A program made the position numbers and the translations under genes. A DNA stretch of 64,000 nucleotides from Sindora glabra (taxonomy: Eukaryota > Streptophyta > Magnoliopsida > Fabales > Fabaceae): the NCBI GenBank assembly GCA_020226215.1, contig CM035227.1:26601866-26665865 (forward strand). Reading direction: 5' to 3'. The notes under the pieces are model-generated. The model saw only the letters and a list, made by a program, of their open reading frames with translations, was not told the DNA's origin and ran no database searches. Each line of letters starts with the position of its first letter. Within the stretch, counting starts at the first letter, position 1. Shown one piece after another: positions 1 through 13,231 of the stretch.

Positions 1-3000
1 TGGCTAAAACATAGATGGAAATAGCTAAAGAAGGTTTTGCTGTACTTTAAAGAAGGAGACCTCAACATTATAGCCTTGCAGAGGTATGGAGTAAGTTGGA
101 CAACATAAAAGTATTGCAGGAGTTCCGACTCCAATACTATTATTTCTTGTGTGATATGAGAATGCCAAGCAACAATTTTTTGGCATGTCACAGAAGATGC
201 GCTAGAATCTTCTCCACCAACTCATGAAGGAGGCAGGGATTTTCTAAGATCTCCTTAGATGTGTTATGGGTTTTTCCAAGTATGTATGTCATTAATACAA
301 AACATTCCTTTTTTTGCTTGTGCTAGTTGTTATAATACATGTGAATTAAAACCTTGTGTGTTATGGAAGTTACATTAGTTGAAGTTAATGGAACACGACT
401 AGACAAGCATTAGTAGCTGCAGAAAATGGTTCAAGATCCAAGCATTTCAATATGTTTGTAATTATTGTTATAGTTGCATAATAATTACTATTTAAACTAT
501 AGTTCTGTTAATTTGTTAAGATGTAGGTCACTGCTAAAATCCAATTGTTTCAAATGTTATGGAAGGGCACTTTGGTCTATATATTATGGCCTGAGACAAA
601 TGTTTAGTTAAAGTAATGTGTATTGTAGAATATGAAGCTATTTGAAGTTTGGATTATTGAAATATTTGTCCTTATTTCTATATGGATGATTTTAATTTTC
701 TTCAGCTAATCCCATGAATATGGAAAAAAAAGGAGAGTGTGGTTGCAATTTGGTATTGCCTTAAAACTTATATTTCTTATTATGATTTGGGATTCTCACC
801 TTCGCCAGAATACTTGTTTAGCCCCTCATGATTATGCATCATTCCATATGTTTGAAGAATGAATTCTAATATGATTATACTAATCCTATTGTTTGACTAA
901 AAATATTAGTGTTGCCCTTTTCAGGGTGTAAATGTAGCTCTTGCTGCATGTGTGGGCAAGGTTGAGAGTGCTTTTCTTTTTATTATACCAATACTCAGTT
1001 ATTTTTCTATAGACATTGATTTATCAGCCATTGTGATCAACAATCTTAAACTAAGTACAAAATTGCAGCATGCATGACTTTTAATTAAACGAATTACACT
1101 ATAATTAAACACTATATATATATATAAGGACAAATACTACAATAATAGAATTAATTCGGCTTGAATATACAATCATTGTCAGCAGCATTAATTCCCATTT
1201 CCCTGTAAAAAAAAGGAGTTAATCTTCAAATAAAATAATTGTTCTTAAAAACTCCAACTAATACTCGATACAGTTCCAAAACATGAGTATGAGCAATGTA
1301 GATTTTCTGTTTTCAAAGATTATTCCACATCATCATACAAAGTTTGATACGGTAAAAAGAGATATAGGTAAAAAATGAAAATAACTAATTTAGAACAATA
1401 TGAAGAAAATTTTTACTACAAACTAAAATTAACACAACCAATTATGAAGTTTTTTGAAATAATGATATTCAAAAAGTGCAATTCTTGCATGTTTCGGATA
1501 ATTGGTTTTTGAATTATAAATTTAATTTACAAATTAAATAATAAATATAATTATATATAAATTGTAATTTATATTAAATAAATATATATAATATATACTC
1601 AAATGTTTTTAATCATTTGAGTAGGTCATTTAAACTAATTGAGTGATACTATAATTATTATCATAACAATTATAATAAATATTATTTCAATAATATCTCA
1701 TGGAATTTCTGCTAATTTTTTTAATCATGGTGCTAAATTGAATCTATAAAAATTTTGTAAAACTTTGAAGACTTGGAATTATAATTAATTTATTATTTTA
1801 ATTATAATTAAATTAATATTTTAAGTTTGAAGGTCATCCCCTACTTATAAAATTTTTCCTATCAATTTCATATGTATTCAAATAAAATTAAATTATTTTT
1901 TATTTCTTTTCTTGCTTATTTTCTACTCTAATTAAACACAACTAATTTTTCTTCCATTTTTTAATTCCCCATTTTCTCTTACAACTAAACAAACTTAAGA
2001 AAAATAACTTTTCCTCTATTTTCTTTTTTCCCCATTTTCTTTTCTAACCAAACAAAGCCTTAAAGAACAATTCTAGTGAGTGAATATATGAAATCTAATA
2101 GTTTTTTAATTAATTTTAATATTTTTAATTATTTGATTAAATTAAACAATTAATTTAAGTATTTAATAAATAGTCATTTCACTTAACTTATTGTCCTTCA
2201 AATATTCATTTTTAAAAAATTTAGAAATAATAGTATTTTAAAATAATTAATTTGTATTTAGTATAAAAAATTCTTACCCTTTACACTTTCATCCTTAATA
2301 AATAAGAAAACACTAAATTATTTTTTAAAGAAAAGTTTAATGCATCTATATTATAAATATTTATTTTTAAATAAAACTAAATAATAAGTATAGTAAATTA
2401 TATTAAAATATTTATAGAATAATAATAAATTGCACGAATATATATAATAATGTATTATCTATCAAATTAAATTCGAAGAGAATATATACTTCATTTTATA
2501 GAGAATAATAAAAAGAATATTAAAAATTATTAATATTTATTCAAATGATTTTTTTTAATTTGAAAATAATAGATACTAAAAAATAGTTAGATAGTATTAC
2601 TTGTAAAAGATTTCTTTTTATATTTAAAATGTATAATTTAATAATATTTTTAATAATAAATATATAAATTTTATATTTAATATTAAAAATAATTAAAAAA
2701 TAAATTTTAATATTTACTGTATCTATAAAAATATTATAAGAATTTCTTAACTAAAAAATTATAATTATATATTTTTTAAAAATTAAATAAGCATAATAAA
2801 TTAAATGATATAATTTGTATTAAAATATTAATATAGGAAATAATACATTACAATTTAAAATATTACTAAAGAAAAAATCTCAAATAAATCATAAAATATA
2901 TATTTTTATATATTATTTTATATTCAAATAATTAATATTAATAATTAATTATATTAATTATTATTTATTTTTTATGATTAATATTAAATAATAATCAGAT

Positions 3001-3950
3001 AAAATAGATAAATTAATTTAATATAAAATTTTAGATAAATTTAATATAATCAGATAAATTAATTTTTAATATAATCAGATAAAGTAAATTAACTCTCCTA
3101 TGTTTTCTTATTAGAGTAATAATAGGGTAGTATTAACTTCGAAAGAAAAGTGAAAAACAGACCTTAAAAAGGCGGGCCACGTGATCATAAAAGTCGATAA
3201 CGTATCTTGCTTCAGCAGTCAAAACGAAGCAACGTGTCATGTCCCAAAGCAATAAAAAAAAATATTATATAACATTACAAATATATTATATTATTGAATT
3301 GTATTTTATAAATTGCACCAATTATTTTTTGTTGGGATTTTTTAATTTATATTTAAAATTTAATTTTAAAATTTATTATTAATAGAAATAGATTCGATAA
3401 ATTTAATAAAAATATATTTAATAAATTTTAGAAAAGGATTAATACAATTTTTTTTATTTGAGATTTTAAGCTTTTAATAAAAATAGTGAGATTAAAATTA
3501 AAAATTATATTTTTACATTTTTGAAAACATTATAAATATATGAATCCATTATTAATATATATATTCCTTCTATTTTTTAATATTATTTGGAAAATTTTAT
3601 TTTCATTTAAAAACTTATAGTTATATATATTATCTTTTTAAAATATTATTTTACTTTTTAAATTAATATTTGACATTTTTATTTATTTTTTAAATTTTAA
3701 TAGAGAATACTATGTTAATGAATTATAATTTATTTTTTAAATTAAAATTATTCATTTTTAATTTTTAATTATTAATTTTAAATGACACTAAAAATGAATT
3801 AAAAATGTAATAATATATTCGGTATATATTCCGTTATCCCCAGAGGGCCAAACAAGGGAGCGGGGTATTCCACGGCAGGTCGGTAGAGCGTAGCGAAGAC
3901 AATGTCGAGAATTCTGGTAAACCGAGGGACAAAATAGTCCAAAGGAGGTT
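1..3950. other. AT-rich intergenic DNA, no confident gene
   Basis: No gene could be supported here. Bases 1-1100 have a less extreme composition and contain short exon-like open stretches (for example around 187-255), but no start, splice set or family resemblance could be established; they might belong to a transcript entering from the left edge. Bases 1500-3120 and 3260-3820 are extremely AT-rich with many poly-A and poly-T runs. At 1880-2060 the sequence ends in a MITE-like CAAACAAAGCC terminus. Confidence 0.5.
3158..3262. promoter_or_regulatory. GC-richer island with G-box upstream of the NPH3-like gene
   Basis: A roughly 100 bp island of balanced composition inside very AT-rich DNA. It contains a perfect palindromic G-box (CACGTG at 3179-3184) and further ACGT-core sites (AACGTA near 3199, AACGTG near 3231). 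G-boxes bind bZIP and bHLH factors in plants. The island lies about 1.7 kb upstream of the start codon and roughly 0.8 kb upstream of the pyrimidine-rich leader, so a role in this gene's regulation is only inferred. Confidence 0.3.
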
Positions 3951-3959
3951 GGCGTGCTT

Positions 3960-4903
3960 CAACGGCATAAAGGCTCATAAAAAGTCCTCTGAGCCACCCT
4001 GTAACACAGTCCCCTACTCCCTATACACACACCACTGTACACACACAACCCCCCATTCCCCCATCTCTCTCCAGCTTTCCCTCACATTCTCTCTCTATTT
4101 TCCTGCAAAATTCAGGGTTGTATAGACAACTTCGTCAGAGTCTGAAACTATCATCATTCACAACGTATAGATAGAATATAGAGCATAGAGCCTCTGCTTG
4201 GCTTTGCTTTCATGGGAAGAGAAAACGAGAAAGGAGAAGGTGCGAAGACCCGTTGAAATTTGTGCCGGGAAGAAGATCTTCAGAGAATCAGAATGATTTA
4301 ATGCAAAGACGGCGAGCATTTATCATTGGTTTTTAACTCGCACAGATCTCTCTCTTTCTCTCTCTCTTCCGCTTCTCATAAAACCGATTAATTTTCTTTT
4401 GTATTATTGCTGAGGCCATTCCTACTCCTCTGAACCTATTTTCGTATCCGATTGAATTTGGACGTTCTCTTTCTCTTGGTCCCATTTTCTCGTCTCTTCT
4501 ACGGTTCTGCTTGCTCCACCGATTCCATGAATCCCTTATTTTAGCGTCATCAATGCTGTCATAAGTAGTATAAGGAAATCAATGGGAAAAAACGACTCGA
4601 AAATCGAGCTGTTAGTGGAAGGCAGTAATTGTTTTTCAGTCCAATGTTTATTGCGCTCTGGCGCGGTGGTGTTTGAGTGTGGTTTCTTCTGGGAAAAGGC
4701 ATTTTTCTGTTTTTTAGTGAGCTCAGCTGGGTTAGTCTCTGTTCGGTGTTCCGGGAACAGGTGTTTGGAGATGGTATCATAAAGGTGCCGTTAGATAGAT
4801 AGGGTGTTTGCATGGCCGGTTTCGGCGGAAACGAAAGTCTGGTTTTTGATTTTATCTGAAGGTTTTTTTCTGCTGTTATATTCGGTTCCGTTCGAGAGAG
4901 AAA
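3960..4903 (+). promoter_or_regulatory. Probable core promoter and long 5' leader of the NPH3-like gene, with uORFs
   Basis: A TATA-like CATAAAAAG near 3977 is followed by CA/CT-rich sequence (4021-4110) and a second CT-rich microsatellite (about 4345-4372), typical of plant 5' untranslated leaders. Before the main ATG at 4904 there are several upstream ATGs. One opens a 66-codon frame (4582-4782) and another a 15-codon frame (4812-4859). No convincing intron was seen in the leader. The transcription start is a guess from composition. Confidence 0.4.
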
Positions 4904-7900
4904 ATGAAGTTCATGAAGTTGGGTTCCAAACCTGATGCTTTTCAAGCTGACGGAAAATCTATCAGGCGAGTGTGGCTTTTCTGCTTCTGAATATATTTGA
5001 GTTATTTACTTTCCTTGAATTTGGAATGAGTAGTACACTGAGTCACTCTTTTGGTTCTGGTTCCTTACACAGTTTTTATTGTTTCGAGCTTAAATTATCT
5101 CTTGCATTCTTGGATTATGTTCTAGAATGATGTTTTTAAAATTTTTTGGTCACTACGAATTTGAAGCTTATTAGCTTTGTTCAGCATTAAAATTGAACTG
5201 AGATGCGTTCAGATGTGTTCGAGCCCAGTGAAAAACTGCTAGAGATCTATCCATGAATGCTCAAAAGATAAACAATTATCTCTGATAAAATAATGTTGTA
5301 TATATAGAAAAAGGCAATTAGTATCATGAAGGTTTCGTAAAAATAATAATGATTTAATATTTTATTGCTGCTGACAGAAGGAAAGAGATCATGAAAAAGA
5401 TATTGAGTCGAAGGTGGTCCAGCCTTTGAACCGTGAACATTCTTGACGAGTTTGTGGTCCAAGTAAAGGAGGAAAAAAAATGAAATAAGAGAATCCAATA
5501 TCTTCAATCATCAGAGGACCCCAAGTCTAACAAATAAATTTAGTTGTAACAATAGTATTAATCTCCTATATCTTTCGAGCTTTAGCTGGTAATTCCACTA
5601 GCGCACCCGGATTAACGCTGCCTTGTAGAAAACTGTAAATAAATCTCACGTTCGGATGGATTATTTTAACTGCAACTTGGTTTTGGTGGCCGTTAAGCCT
5701 GTACTGTTAATGAAATGTCATCTGCCATGCATGTGCTCTATTGTTTATAAGCAACTAAACCACTTTGCTCAGTTAATATTATCTTGGAATTGTTTCAGTG
5801 TTTGTGATTTACTGGCCTTTGTTAAGTATTAAATTTTGTTTGTTATACAAATAGAGTTCTATCTGTTCAGGAAGAGGTAACAGACTAATACACACAGAAC
5901 ATCTCAGCTTTCTAAAAGTGGAGTTTAAGCCTCTAAGACTTGGAGCCAAATAATTTGAAATGGGTGAACATGTTAGTTGGGTCTGGCGTTTGGAACCTTG
6001 TGATATGCTGCCAAAAGGGAAAAAGCTTGTGCTTTGGCCAAATTACGTAGTGTAACCATGTGGCCTAAGTTTGCTTGATTTGTTCTCTTAACAAAATCAC
6101 GTTTCACATCAATAATGAGCCCTGCCTAATTGATAACCGCTGTTGAGTATATGAATGTGTGGATTGTTGAATTCATGAATTCATTGTTCTTCTAGATTCA
6201 TGTCTTTTTATACACCATGGCATGGTCAACATACAAATTTCGATTCTTGAGAAAAATTCTCCCTTTTATATCCGCTTAGCATGCAAATTTCACTTCATGC
6301 AGGTATGTCTCATCGGAATTGGCTACAGATATTGTCATAATTGTTGGTGATGTGAAGTTTTACCTCCACAAGGTACATACTTATTCAGTAGCTTAACTTT
6401 TTTCCTGCTACCTAGCTTAACGCTAATAGGAAGTGATTTGGTCTGTACCCTTGCAAATTGTCGTAGTAATATATATATATAAAAAAAAGAATTAATGATT
6501 ATTTGGAAAGTGTCTAACTAAAAATTTATGGTTATAGATTGGAATGAGGAGTTGTATGGTTTGAAATTTTGAATCTAATAATATGACCAATATTAGATGC
6601 AAATTAATGTAGGCACTCAAATTTTTTCGTTTTTGTGACCTGTAGATAAAATTGTTGGAGGCATTGCTCTTTTTTCCCTTTTTTTTAATCCATCCCTCTT
6701 CATTTACTGCTGTTTGTACTGTTGATCTTTCGTGTGATTGCAGTTCCCTCTGCTGTCGAAGAGCAATCAATTGCAAAAGCTGGTATCAAAGTCTAATGAA
6801 GAGAATTCAGAAGAAATCCGCATGGCTGATTTCCCTGGTGGGCCCAAAGCCTTTGAAATTTGTGCAAAATTCTGCTATGGAATGACCGTTACTCTAAATG
6901 CTTACAATGTTGTGGCTGCTCGTTGTGCGGCTGAGTACCTTCAAATGACTGAGGATATTGATAGGGGAAACTTAATTTTTAAAATTGAGGTGTTTCTCAA
7001 CTCAAGTATCTTCCGCAGCTGGAAGGATTCCATTATTGTTCTCCAAACTACTAAATCTCTTTTGCCATGGTCTGAGGATCTTAAGATTGTTGGCAGATGC
7101 ATAGATTCCATAGCTTCTAAAACTTCTGTGGATCCAGCAAACATCACATGGTCCTATACATATAACAGGAAACTGACTGAGCCTGATAAAATTATTGAGG
7201 AGATGACTTTTCGAGATAAAATGGAGTCTGTTCCTAAGGATTGGTGGGTTGAAGATATATGTGAGCTAGACATTGATCTTTACAAACGAGTGATGGTTGC
7301 TGTGAAATCAAAGGGGAGAATGGATGGTGTTGTAATTGGAGAGGCATTAAAAATATATGCTATCAGATGGTTGCCTGATTCTGTGGATGCATTGGTTTCG
7401 GATGCCCAGGCCTGGAGAAACAAGTCTCTAGTAGAAACAATTGTCTGTTTATTGCCATCTGACAATGGTGTGGGCTGTTCGTGCAGCTTCTTACTGAAGC
7501 TGTTGAAAGTGGCCATATTAGTTGGAGCAGACGAGCCATCAAGAGAAGAATTGATGAAGAGCATCAGCCGGAAGTTGCATGAAGCTTCTGTCAGAGATTT
7601 ATTGATCCCAGCAAGGTCCCCCCAGCTTACCATGTATGATGTTCAACTTGTACAATGTCTTTTGAACCAGTTCATTATTTATGAAAAGGGCAGCATGGAT
7701 AAGGAAGTTGTTGAGAAGAAAGAAGAATTGAATGATAAATATCTTCTAGGCCATAGACCCTTGTTGAATGTTGGGAAGTTGTTGGATGTTTATCTAGCAG
7801 AAATTGCACGTGATCCAAATCTCAGCCTCTCTAGTTTTGTTGACATGTCACTGTTAATTCCTGAGTTTGCTAGACCAAATCATGATGGGCTGTACAGAGC

Positions 7901-9031
7901 AATTGACATCTACTTGAAGGTAGGCTTTAACAATAGTTAATGTTAGGTATCTTTGCCGAGTTCTGAAATTTTTTTAGAAATCTAGAATGCTACCATGGAC
8001 CTTATCAAATCATGAGCTGAGTGAGTTAACAATTCTGCATTTTCATTCCGGCAGATGATGATCAGCCTCACTTAATGAACACATCGTATCACATATTTTT
8101 GGGTTATTTACTACTTTCAGCTGCTGGTGTTTATTGATGACATATTCCCGAAGTGCATGTGTGTAAAATCATTTGCTTAATATTATCCTGTTTTTGGTCC
8201 TTGAGACATAGTTGTAATATTCAGACCATTGCTTAATGTGCAAACGCATTTCCTCAAGGTTGAAAGTTCGTATGTTTACATTCAATGTATGTAATGCCTC
8301 TTGAACTGAAATGAACCCCCCCCCCAAAAAAAAAAAAAAAAAGAATAAAAGGCAGGAAGAGCTCAGGAAGTGTTTGTAGACTTGAAATTGGCTTGTGTGC
8401 GCGCGTATGCGCTCGTGTTTAATATGGAACTTCTGTAGAACAGGGGTCGTTCACACATGCACCCTTAGCTGATTGTTGATGTGTTTGCCTTCAGGAACAT
8501 CCCAGTTTGACAAAAGCTGAAAGGAAGAAGATATGTGGACAGATGGATGTCAAGAAACTGTCATTGGATGCTTCTATGCACGCTGCACAGAATGAGCGCC
8601 TTCCACTTAGAATTGTTGTTCAGGTTCTCTTTTTCGAGCAAGTTAGAGCCTCTGCCCGTGTTCGAGCTCTTGATAACAAATCCCGTGATTCTTCACACAC
8701 CATGACAAGTACAGATGAAGAATGTGAAAAAACAACCGGAGATGGTGAACAACCTCTCAACAAACGGATGAGTCAGTTGAGGATTAAAGATGAAGAGTTG
8801 GGGAGGAACGGGAAATTGAGCAAGAAGAGCAGCAAAAGTAGCAGAAGTGGCATTCAATTGCTGCCATCTCGGTCGAGGAGAATATTTGGTAAGTTATGGG
8901 TTATTGGTAAAGGGCATGGGGAGAAAAGCTCAGAAACTTCAGGGAGTTCTAATAGTCCAACTTCTTTAGTCCCTGGAGATACAAAATCATCCGGGTCGTC
9001 CTCAAGACACAGGAGACATTCTATCTCTTAG
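4904..9031 (+). CDS. BTB/POZ domain NPH3/RPT2-like protein (At5g67385-like)
   Basis: Exons 4904-4965, 6303-6372, 6744-7919 and 8495-9031 join in frame to 614 aa. An N-terminal BTB fold (about residues 24-125) is followed by an NPH3 domain starting near residue 210 (DWWVEDICEL) and running through the family signature around the exon 3/4 junction (DGLYRAIDIYLKEHPSLT, then MHAAQNERLPLR). The tail is Ser/Lys/Arg-rich and ends RRHSIS. NPH3/RPT2-like (NRL) proteins act as substrate adaptors of CUL3 ubiquitin ligases or in signalling at the plasma membrane. From memory, the start MKFMKLGSKPD and the RHSIS end match the Arabidopsis At5g67385 branch, reported as an adaptor controlling CAMTA3/SR1. That subfamily assignment is recall, not a search. 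Intron 1 uses a GC donor (AG|GCGAGT). Convergent with QCR7. Confidence 0.93.
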
Positions 9032-10752
9032 GGTGGGTTTTTGTGTTGATAGATTATTAAACTGTTAAGGGAGGTTCAAATTGCTATGGAAGTGTAAAGT
9101 TGTAGAATTTGGCAAATTTAACGATGCTATTACTGTTGGATATCTGCAGTGCTTGCACAGAATCATCTAAGTCTATATGCAGGAAAAGGTAGTTTTTTTT
9201 TTTTGGTTCCGTCTGTTGATGTACTTGCTGCAAGTGTAAGTGGGTAGTGTATTTATGTTTTTCTCAGTATTTTCCTTGTATAAAAAATTATGTTACTTTG
9301 ACTAGAGTTGATTCATAGATATTTCTTCAGTTCATTGTTAATGCGTGATTCGTGAAACAGAATCACTGGTCCAAATGCCGACCTGCTTGTAAAAGAATGG
9401 AGTCCTTTTGGGCTGGCAGTTCAGCTGCATATGGCAACAAAAAACATTTTCACCACAGTAAATTAACAACTGTCAGAGCTGCTAAAACCGATCAAGGTAA
9501 CAGTAACTACCGCTTACAATAAGGCTATGATGCTAGTAGCACTATGGAAAGGAAGAAAAAATCGTGTTTGCTTGCCATTATTTCAATATTGAAGACAATT
9601 ACTGGCAGTTTCGAAGCACATCATGCAGACATTAAAAATTTCTCAGGTTTATAACACAAGTAAACAGGCCAAATATGCCTGTTTCTACCAACAAAACTGA
9701 CAGCTTTTTTAGACAGAAAATCCCCAAGGCTGCACTTCCTGTCACGAATGGCTCTAATTTAAGGTCAATCAGAAAACATATTAGGGAAATTCTAAGGTGT
9801 CCTAGGATTTCTAAAGGGTAGTGTGACACAATTTCATTCAATACTTAAATCTGTGATAATTTTATTTGATAGATGAGATTGTGCCATAATATCCAAGGTT
9901 TAGAAAACTCTGGAATCATTATAGTCTACCCCAACATATTAATGCTATAAGAGATTTGAAAGTTTGGTTAGCTCATTATATAATAAAGCGAGATTTAGTT
10001 ATGATGGAATTGGGAATTGCGGTATTTCCCCGCATAAAATAATTAAATAAGAGCTAAATCGTGTTGTATCCTACTTTACATTAGATGGGCACGCTAAACC
10101 TGACCGTAGAATTTATCCACAGAAATCCTAATAAATAAATTATCTGTGACAGTTTACCCTAGTTAGAAAACCTTAAGAAAGAAAAGAGATATAGTTGAAC
10201 ATGCGATTTTATCTTCTAATCCTTTTTACACAAATTTCAATTTTGTTTTATAGAAGTTATTTTAACAAATTTGTCTCTCGTATTAAAAAAAAAAAAACTC
10301 AATCTTACTTATGAAGCTCTCTGACAGTTTTGATTAATTGAGGAGGAAAAGAAAAAAAAAAAAGAACAACCTACGACCAAAATGAATACAATGGGAAAGA
10401 TGATGTGAAAAAAAATTGCAATACTTTTGACCGTATCGCAAGAACATCACACCGGAACCTATACTACTATCATTGTTCAGGCTTCAGCACGTCGGCCACG
10501 AAGGGTAATTAGTATGAATTTTTACTACAAAACCAAGTGAAATAAGCCCCGAGCGAGCATATTCTTCTAAAAATAAGCCTTAACTCACAACATACGTTCC
10601 AAGAATGACATTTGAATACAAATTAGAGGGAAGAAAATGCTCTTGAATTTAAATTTAATCCACTCGACTATCTCTATATTTACTATATTAATAAAAAGGT
10701 TAAAATTGCTAATCATTATTTTAAATTTCGCATCATTTTCTTGTCATTAATC

Positions 10753-10823
<71 letters not shown>

Positions 10824-11702
10824 TCTGATATCACAGATGCCAGCGCGTGAGTTTAGATCAGCGCAAAGGAGTTTTCCCAACACAACCAATAGTAAGCAGG
10901 GAATTACGCCACCATCAGACGGGCATATTTCACGGCATCTGATGAGATTCTCGGTACAAGAAGAAAATAATAATACTAATAATAACTACTATAGCCACAG
11001 CCTAAGTCCCACTCACAGAGTATGAGAACTCAGGTCTGTATCCTACTCGTTTCGTAGGTGGAACTACTGTTTTATAGCGTAATTGGGATGTGGGCGAGGC
11101 GAGGCTTTAGAGTGGGTGTAGCAAAATTCAAAAGCCAATTTCTGCTTCCTTTCGCTCACTCTCCCATTTGCTAAGCAGATGGAGTTCAGGCTTGCTATGC
11201 GAAGCAGATGGATGGTAAAAGTGGGCAGTGGTGTGAGACAAGCCCACAGCATCTCTTGAATCGAAGCAATATTCATGTCAAATAAAAAAAAAAAAAGCAA
11301 AATCAGAATTTTTTTTGGCCACTCATATATCCAGATTAAACAACAGCACAATTATAAGTTTCAAAACAAAGAACGCACTAAGACTCAGCTGCAGGAATAT
11401 AATCTTGAAATTAAGTCCATTAAGAACAAAAGCAATGGAAGAAAAAGCGACGTAAAATTTTGAGGGTAGAGAGGTTTATTGTTGCCAAACATGCAACATA
11501 GCCTATGAAAAGGTTTTACATATTTATTAGAAAATGCGCCAGGACAGAGTACTACAATTCAAATACTCTGTTTAATATGATTGGGAAAATTAAAAACGAC
11601 GTTCCATCCTTTTTTATCAATGAAAACATCCTACCACAACTTTAATACATTTGCACTCAGGGTTTCACTCCACTGAAGTAGGTTTATGCAAGCCTTGCAC
11701 AC
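9032..11702. other. Convergent intergenic region between NPH3-like and QCR7
   Basis: It starts with the 3' untranslated region of the NPH3-like gene (probably to about 9.3 kb) and ends with that of QCR7 (from 11702 down to roughly 11.4 kb). Between them I see AT-rich unique-looking DNA, a TA/GA microsatellite, and a GC-richer stretch at 10840-11270 with no supportable coding frame. Open frames in that stretch are short and lack family resemblance. Confidence 0.5.
10755..10823. repeat. Compound (TA)n(GA)n microsatellite
   Basis: A run of roughly 22 TA dinucleotides is followed directly by about ten GA dinucleotides. It is a simple-sequence repeat and would be highly length-variable between individuals. 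Confidence 0.95.
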
Positions 11703-12501
11703 TTAAGGGATTGTTCGTTGGTATAGCGGCAAAGCTCCCAATGCCTCCCGTTCTGCATTCTCCCTTTTCACCTGCAACACATCAGTGGCAAAGCATTTAG
11801 CGACAATCCCAGCAAGCTCATATATTCCCTTAATTTTTTATTTTCAGATTCAAAATAAACACTTCTGCCACATTTGCGTGGCTGTGTACAACTAGACCAT
11901 TCTTGAGCCATTGTATATTCATTATTGGTACTTCTTTGTCTACAGTTGCACACTAATTACAAAAATTAAACATAGATAAATATATGAAGAAGCTAGAATG
12001 TCATAATCAAGAAGGATTTGGAAGTACTTACAAGGGCCAGCATATCCTGAAGGTAGCCCCTGAATGGTGTCTGCATTGCCTGTCATACAAGTAACAATAT
12101 GAGCATCCAAGAAACCTACATGATAACCCGAGTGTGTTCTTCGACGTGATATTGCTTCACACATACAGGAACAAAAGCAATGCATAGAAGTGATTTAATC
12201 ATATCTCTACAGAAAAGTACGTAGTGCCCAAAATACAGTGTTTGAATTCATAACTTCAAACATATATTGGCATTTCCAAGAGTTATCTGATCCCAGTAAA
12301 AACTAAATAGGTGTAAGTTTGAATTGAAAAACTAAATCACAGTGATGTTGCTCAAGAACTTATACCCAAATCATAATGATACATGCTTTTATGCATGCCT
12401 TACTATAATAATACTAGTATAAATCTAAATACACATACCAAGGCTCCCGACTTTTGGAGCTGTATATTTCTCGTTTCCCAACCCTCCCAGACTCCCACCT
12501 T

Positions 12502-12532
<31 letters not shown>

Positions 12533-13231
12533 AAATCTTTTCCCATCTAATTGTGTGCACATTAACAGGTTACATAAACTTAGATTGCTCATAATTGATT
12601 AATCCCACCTTTACTCACACTCCTACATCCAAGCATTCAATTCTTTTCTATTCTCACCCACTTGCTAATGTGCTAAACTCAGCAGAGGCAATGGATCTAG
12701 CTCTACTGAGCAATTAGAAAAACAAAATTTTCAAAATAAAAATTGTGGACTTGAAAACGACGCTACACCAGCAACAGCATCCAACACGAATATTTCCACT
12801 ACAAAACTTCAGAAACATAGAGAAAGCCATATAACAGGAAAAGCACACAAGCAACAGCTAGTAGAAAAGAACCTGAAGATCCTCTGGGAGGTACTTGTGC
12901 TTCAAGGAAAGGTCCATAGCGCGCTTGAGACGTTGGTTGCGAGCATCAACGATTTCCCGGGGCAACCGATTCAGAGCCTCCTTAATATCTATATCATAAT
13001 AGGGATCGTAGAGATCATCGTATCGGAGCCCTAAATTTTACTCGGAAAATAAGAACACAAAGTCAGATTCACTGAAAATGCTTGTACTAGCGAAGAATTA
13101 GAATTGACAATAGAAAATGCAAAGAAAAGGGGGTAACCGTATTTGCGAAGGCGTTTAGAAACGGATTTCATGTGCTGAGCAGCTAGCCAGTTCTTCTTCG
13201 GGTCTATAAATGCCTGCAAAAAGGATGCCAT
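11703..13231 (-). CDS. QCR7: Cytochrome b-c1 complex subunit 7 (complex III 14 kDa subunit)
   Basis: Exons on the minus strand are 13231-13138, 13030-12873, 12079-12032 and 11771-11703, all with GT-AG introns. They join to 122 aa, the usual plant length. The protein starts MASFLQAFIDPKKNWLAAQ and continues through RYDDLYDP, EALNRLPREIVDARNQR, HKYLPEDLQAMQTPFR and YLQDMLALVKRE to the end YQRTIP. QCR7 is a small matrix-side subunit of mitochondrial ubiquinol-cytochrome c reductase, contacting cytochrome b and needed for assembly of the respiratory complex. It is nuclear-encoded and carries no cleavable presequence in this family. The start is fixed by the conserved N-terminus. Intron 2 contains a C10A21 tract. 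Confidence 0.95.

Noticed and set aside
1..260. Possible terminal exon of a gene entering from the left edge
   Set aside because: Several frames are open for only 25-55 codons, with no decisive splice site and no recognisable family.
10741..11025. 94-codon frame starting in the TA repeat
   Set aside because: It is low-complexity Ile-Tyr and Arg-Glu translation of a microsatellite with no conserved content.
10840..11270. Possible miRNA precursor or RNA gene in the GC-richer stretch
   Set aside because: No match to plant miRNA sequences that I know and no clear hairpin or tRNA-like boxes could be made out by eye.
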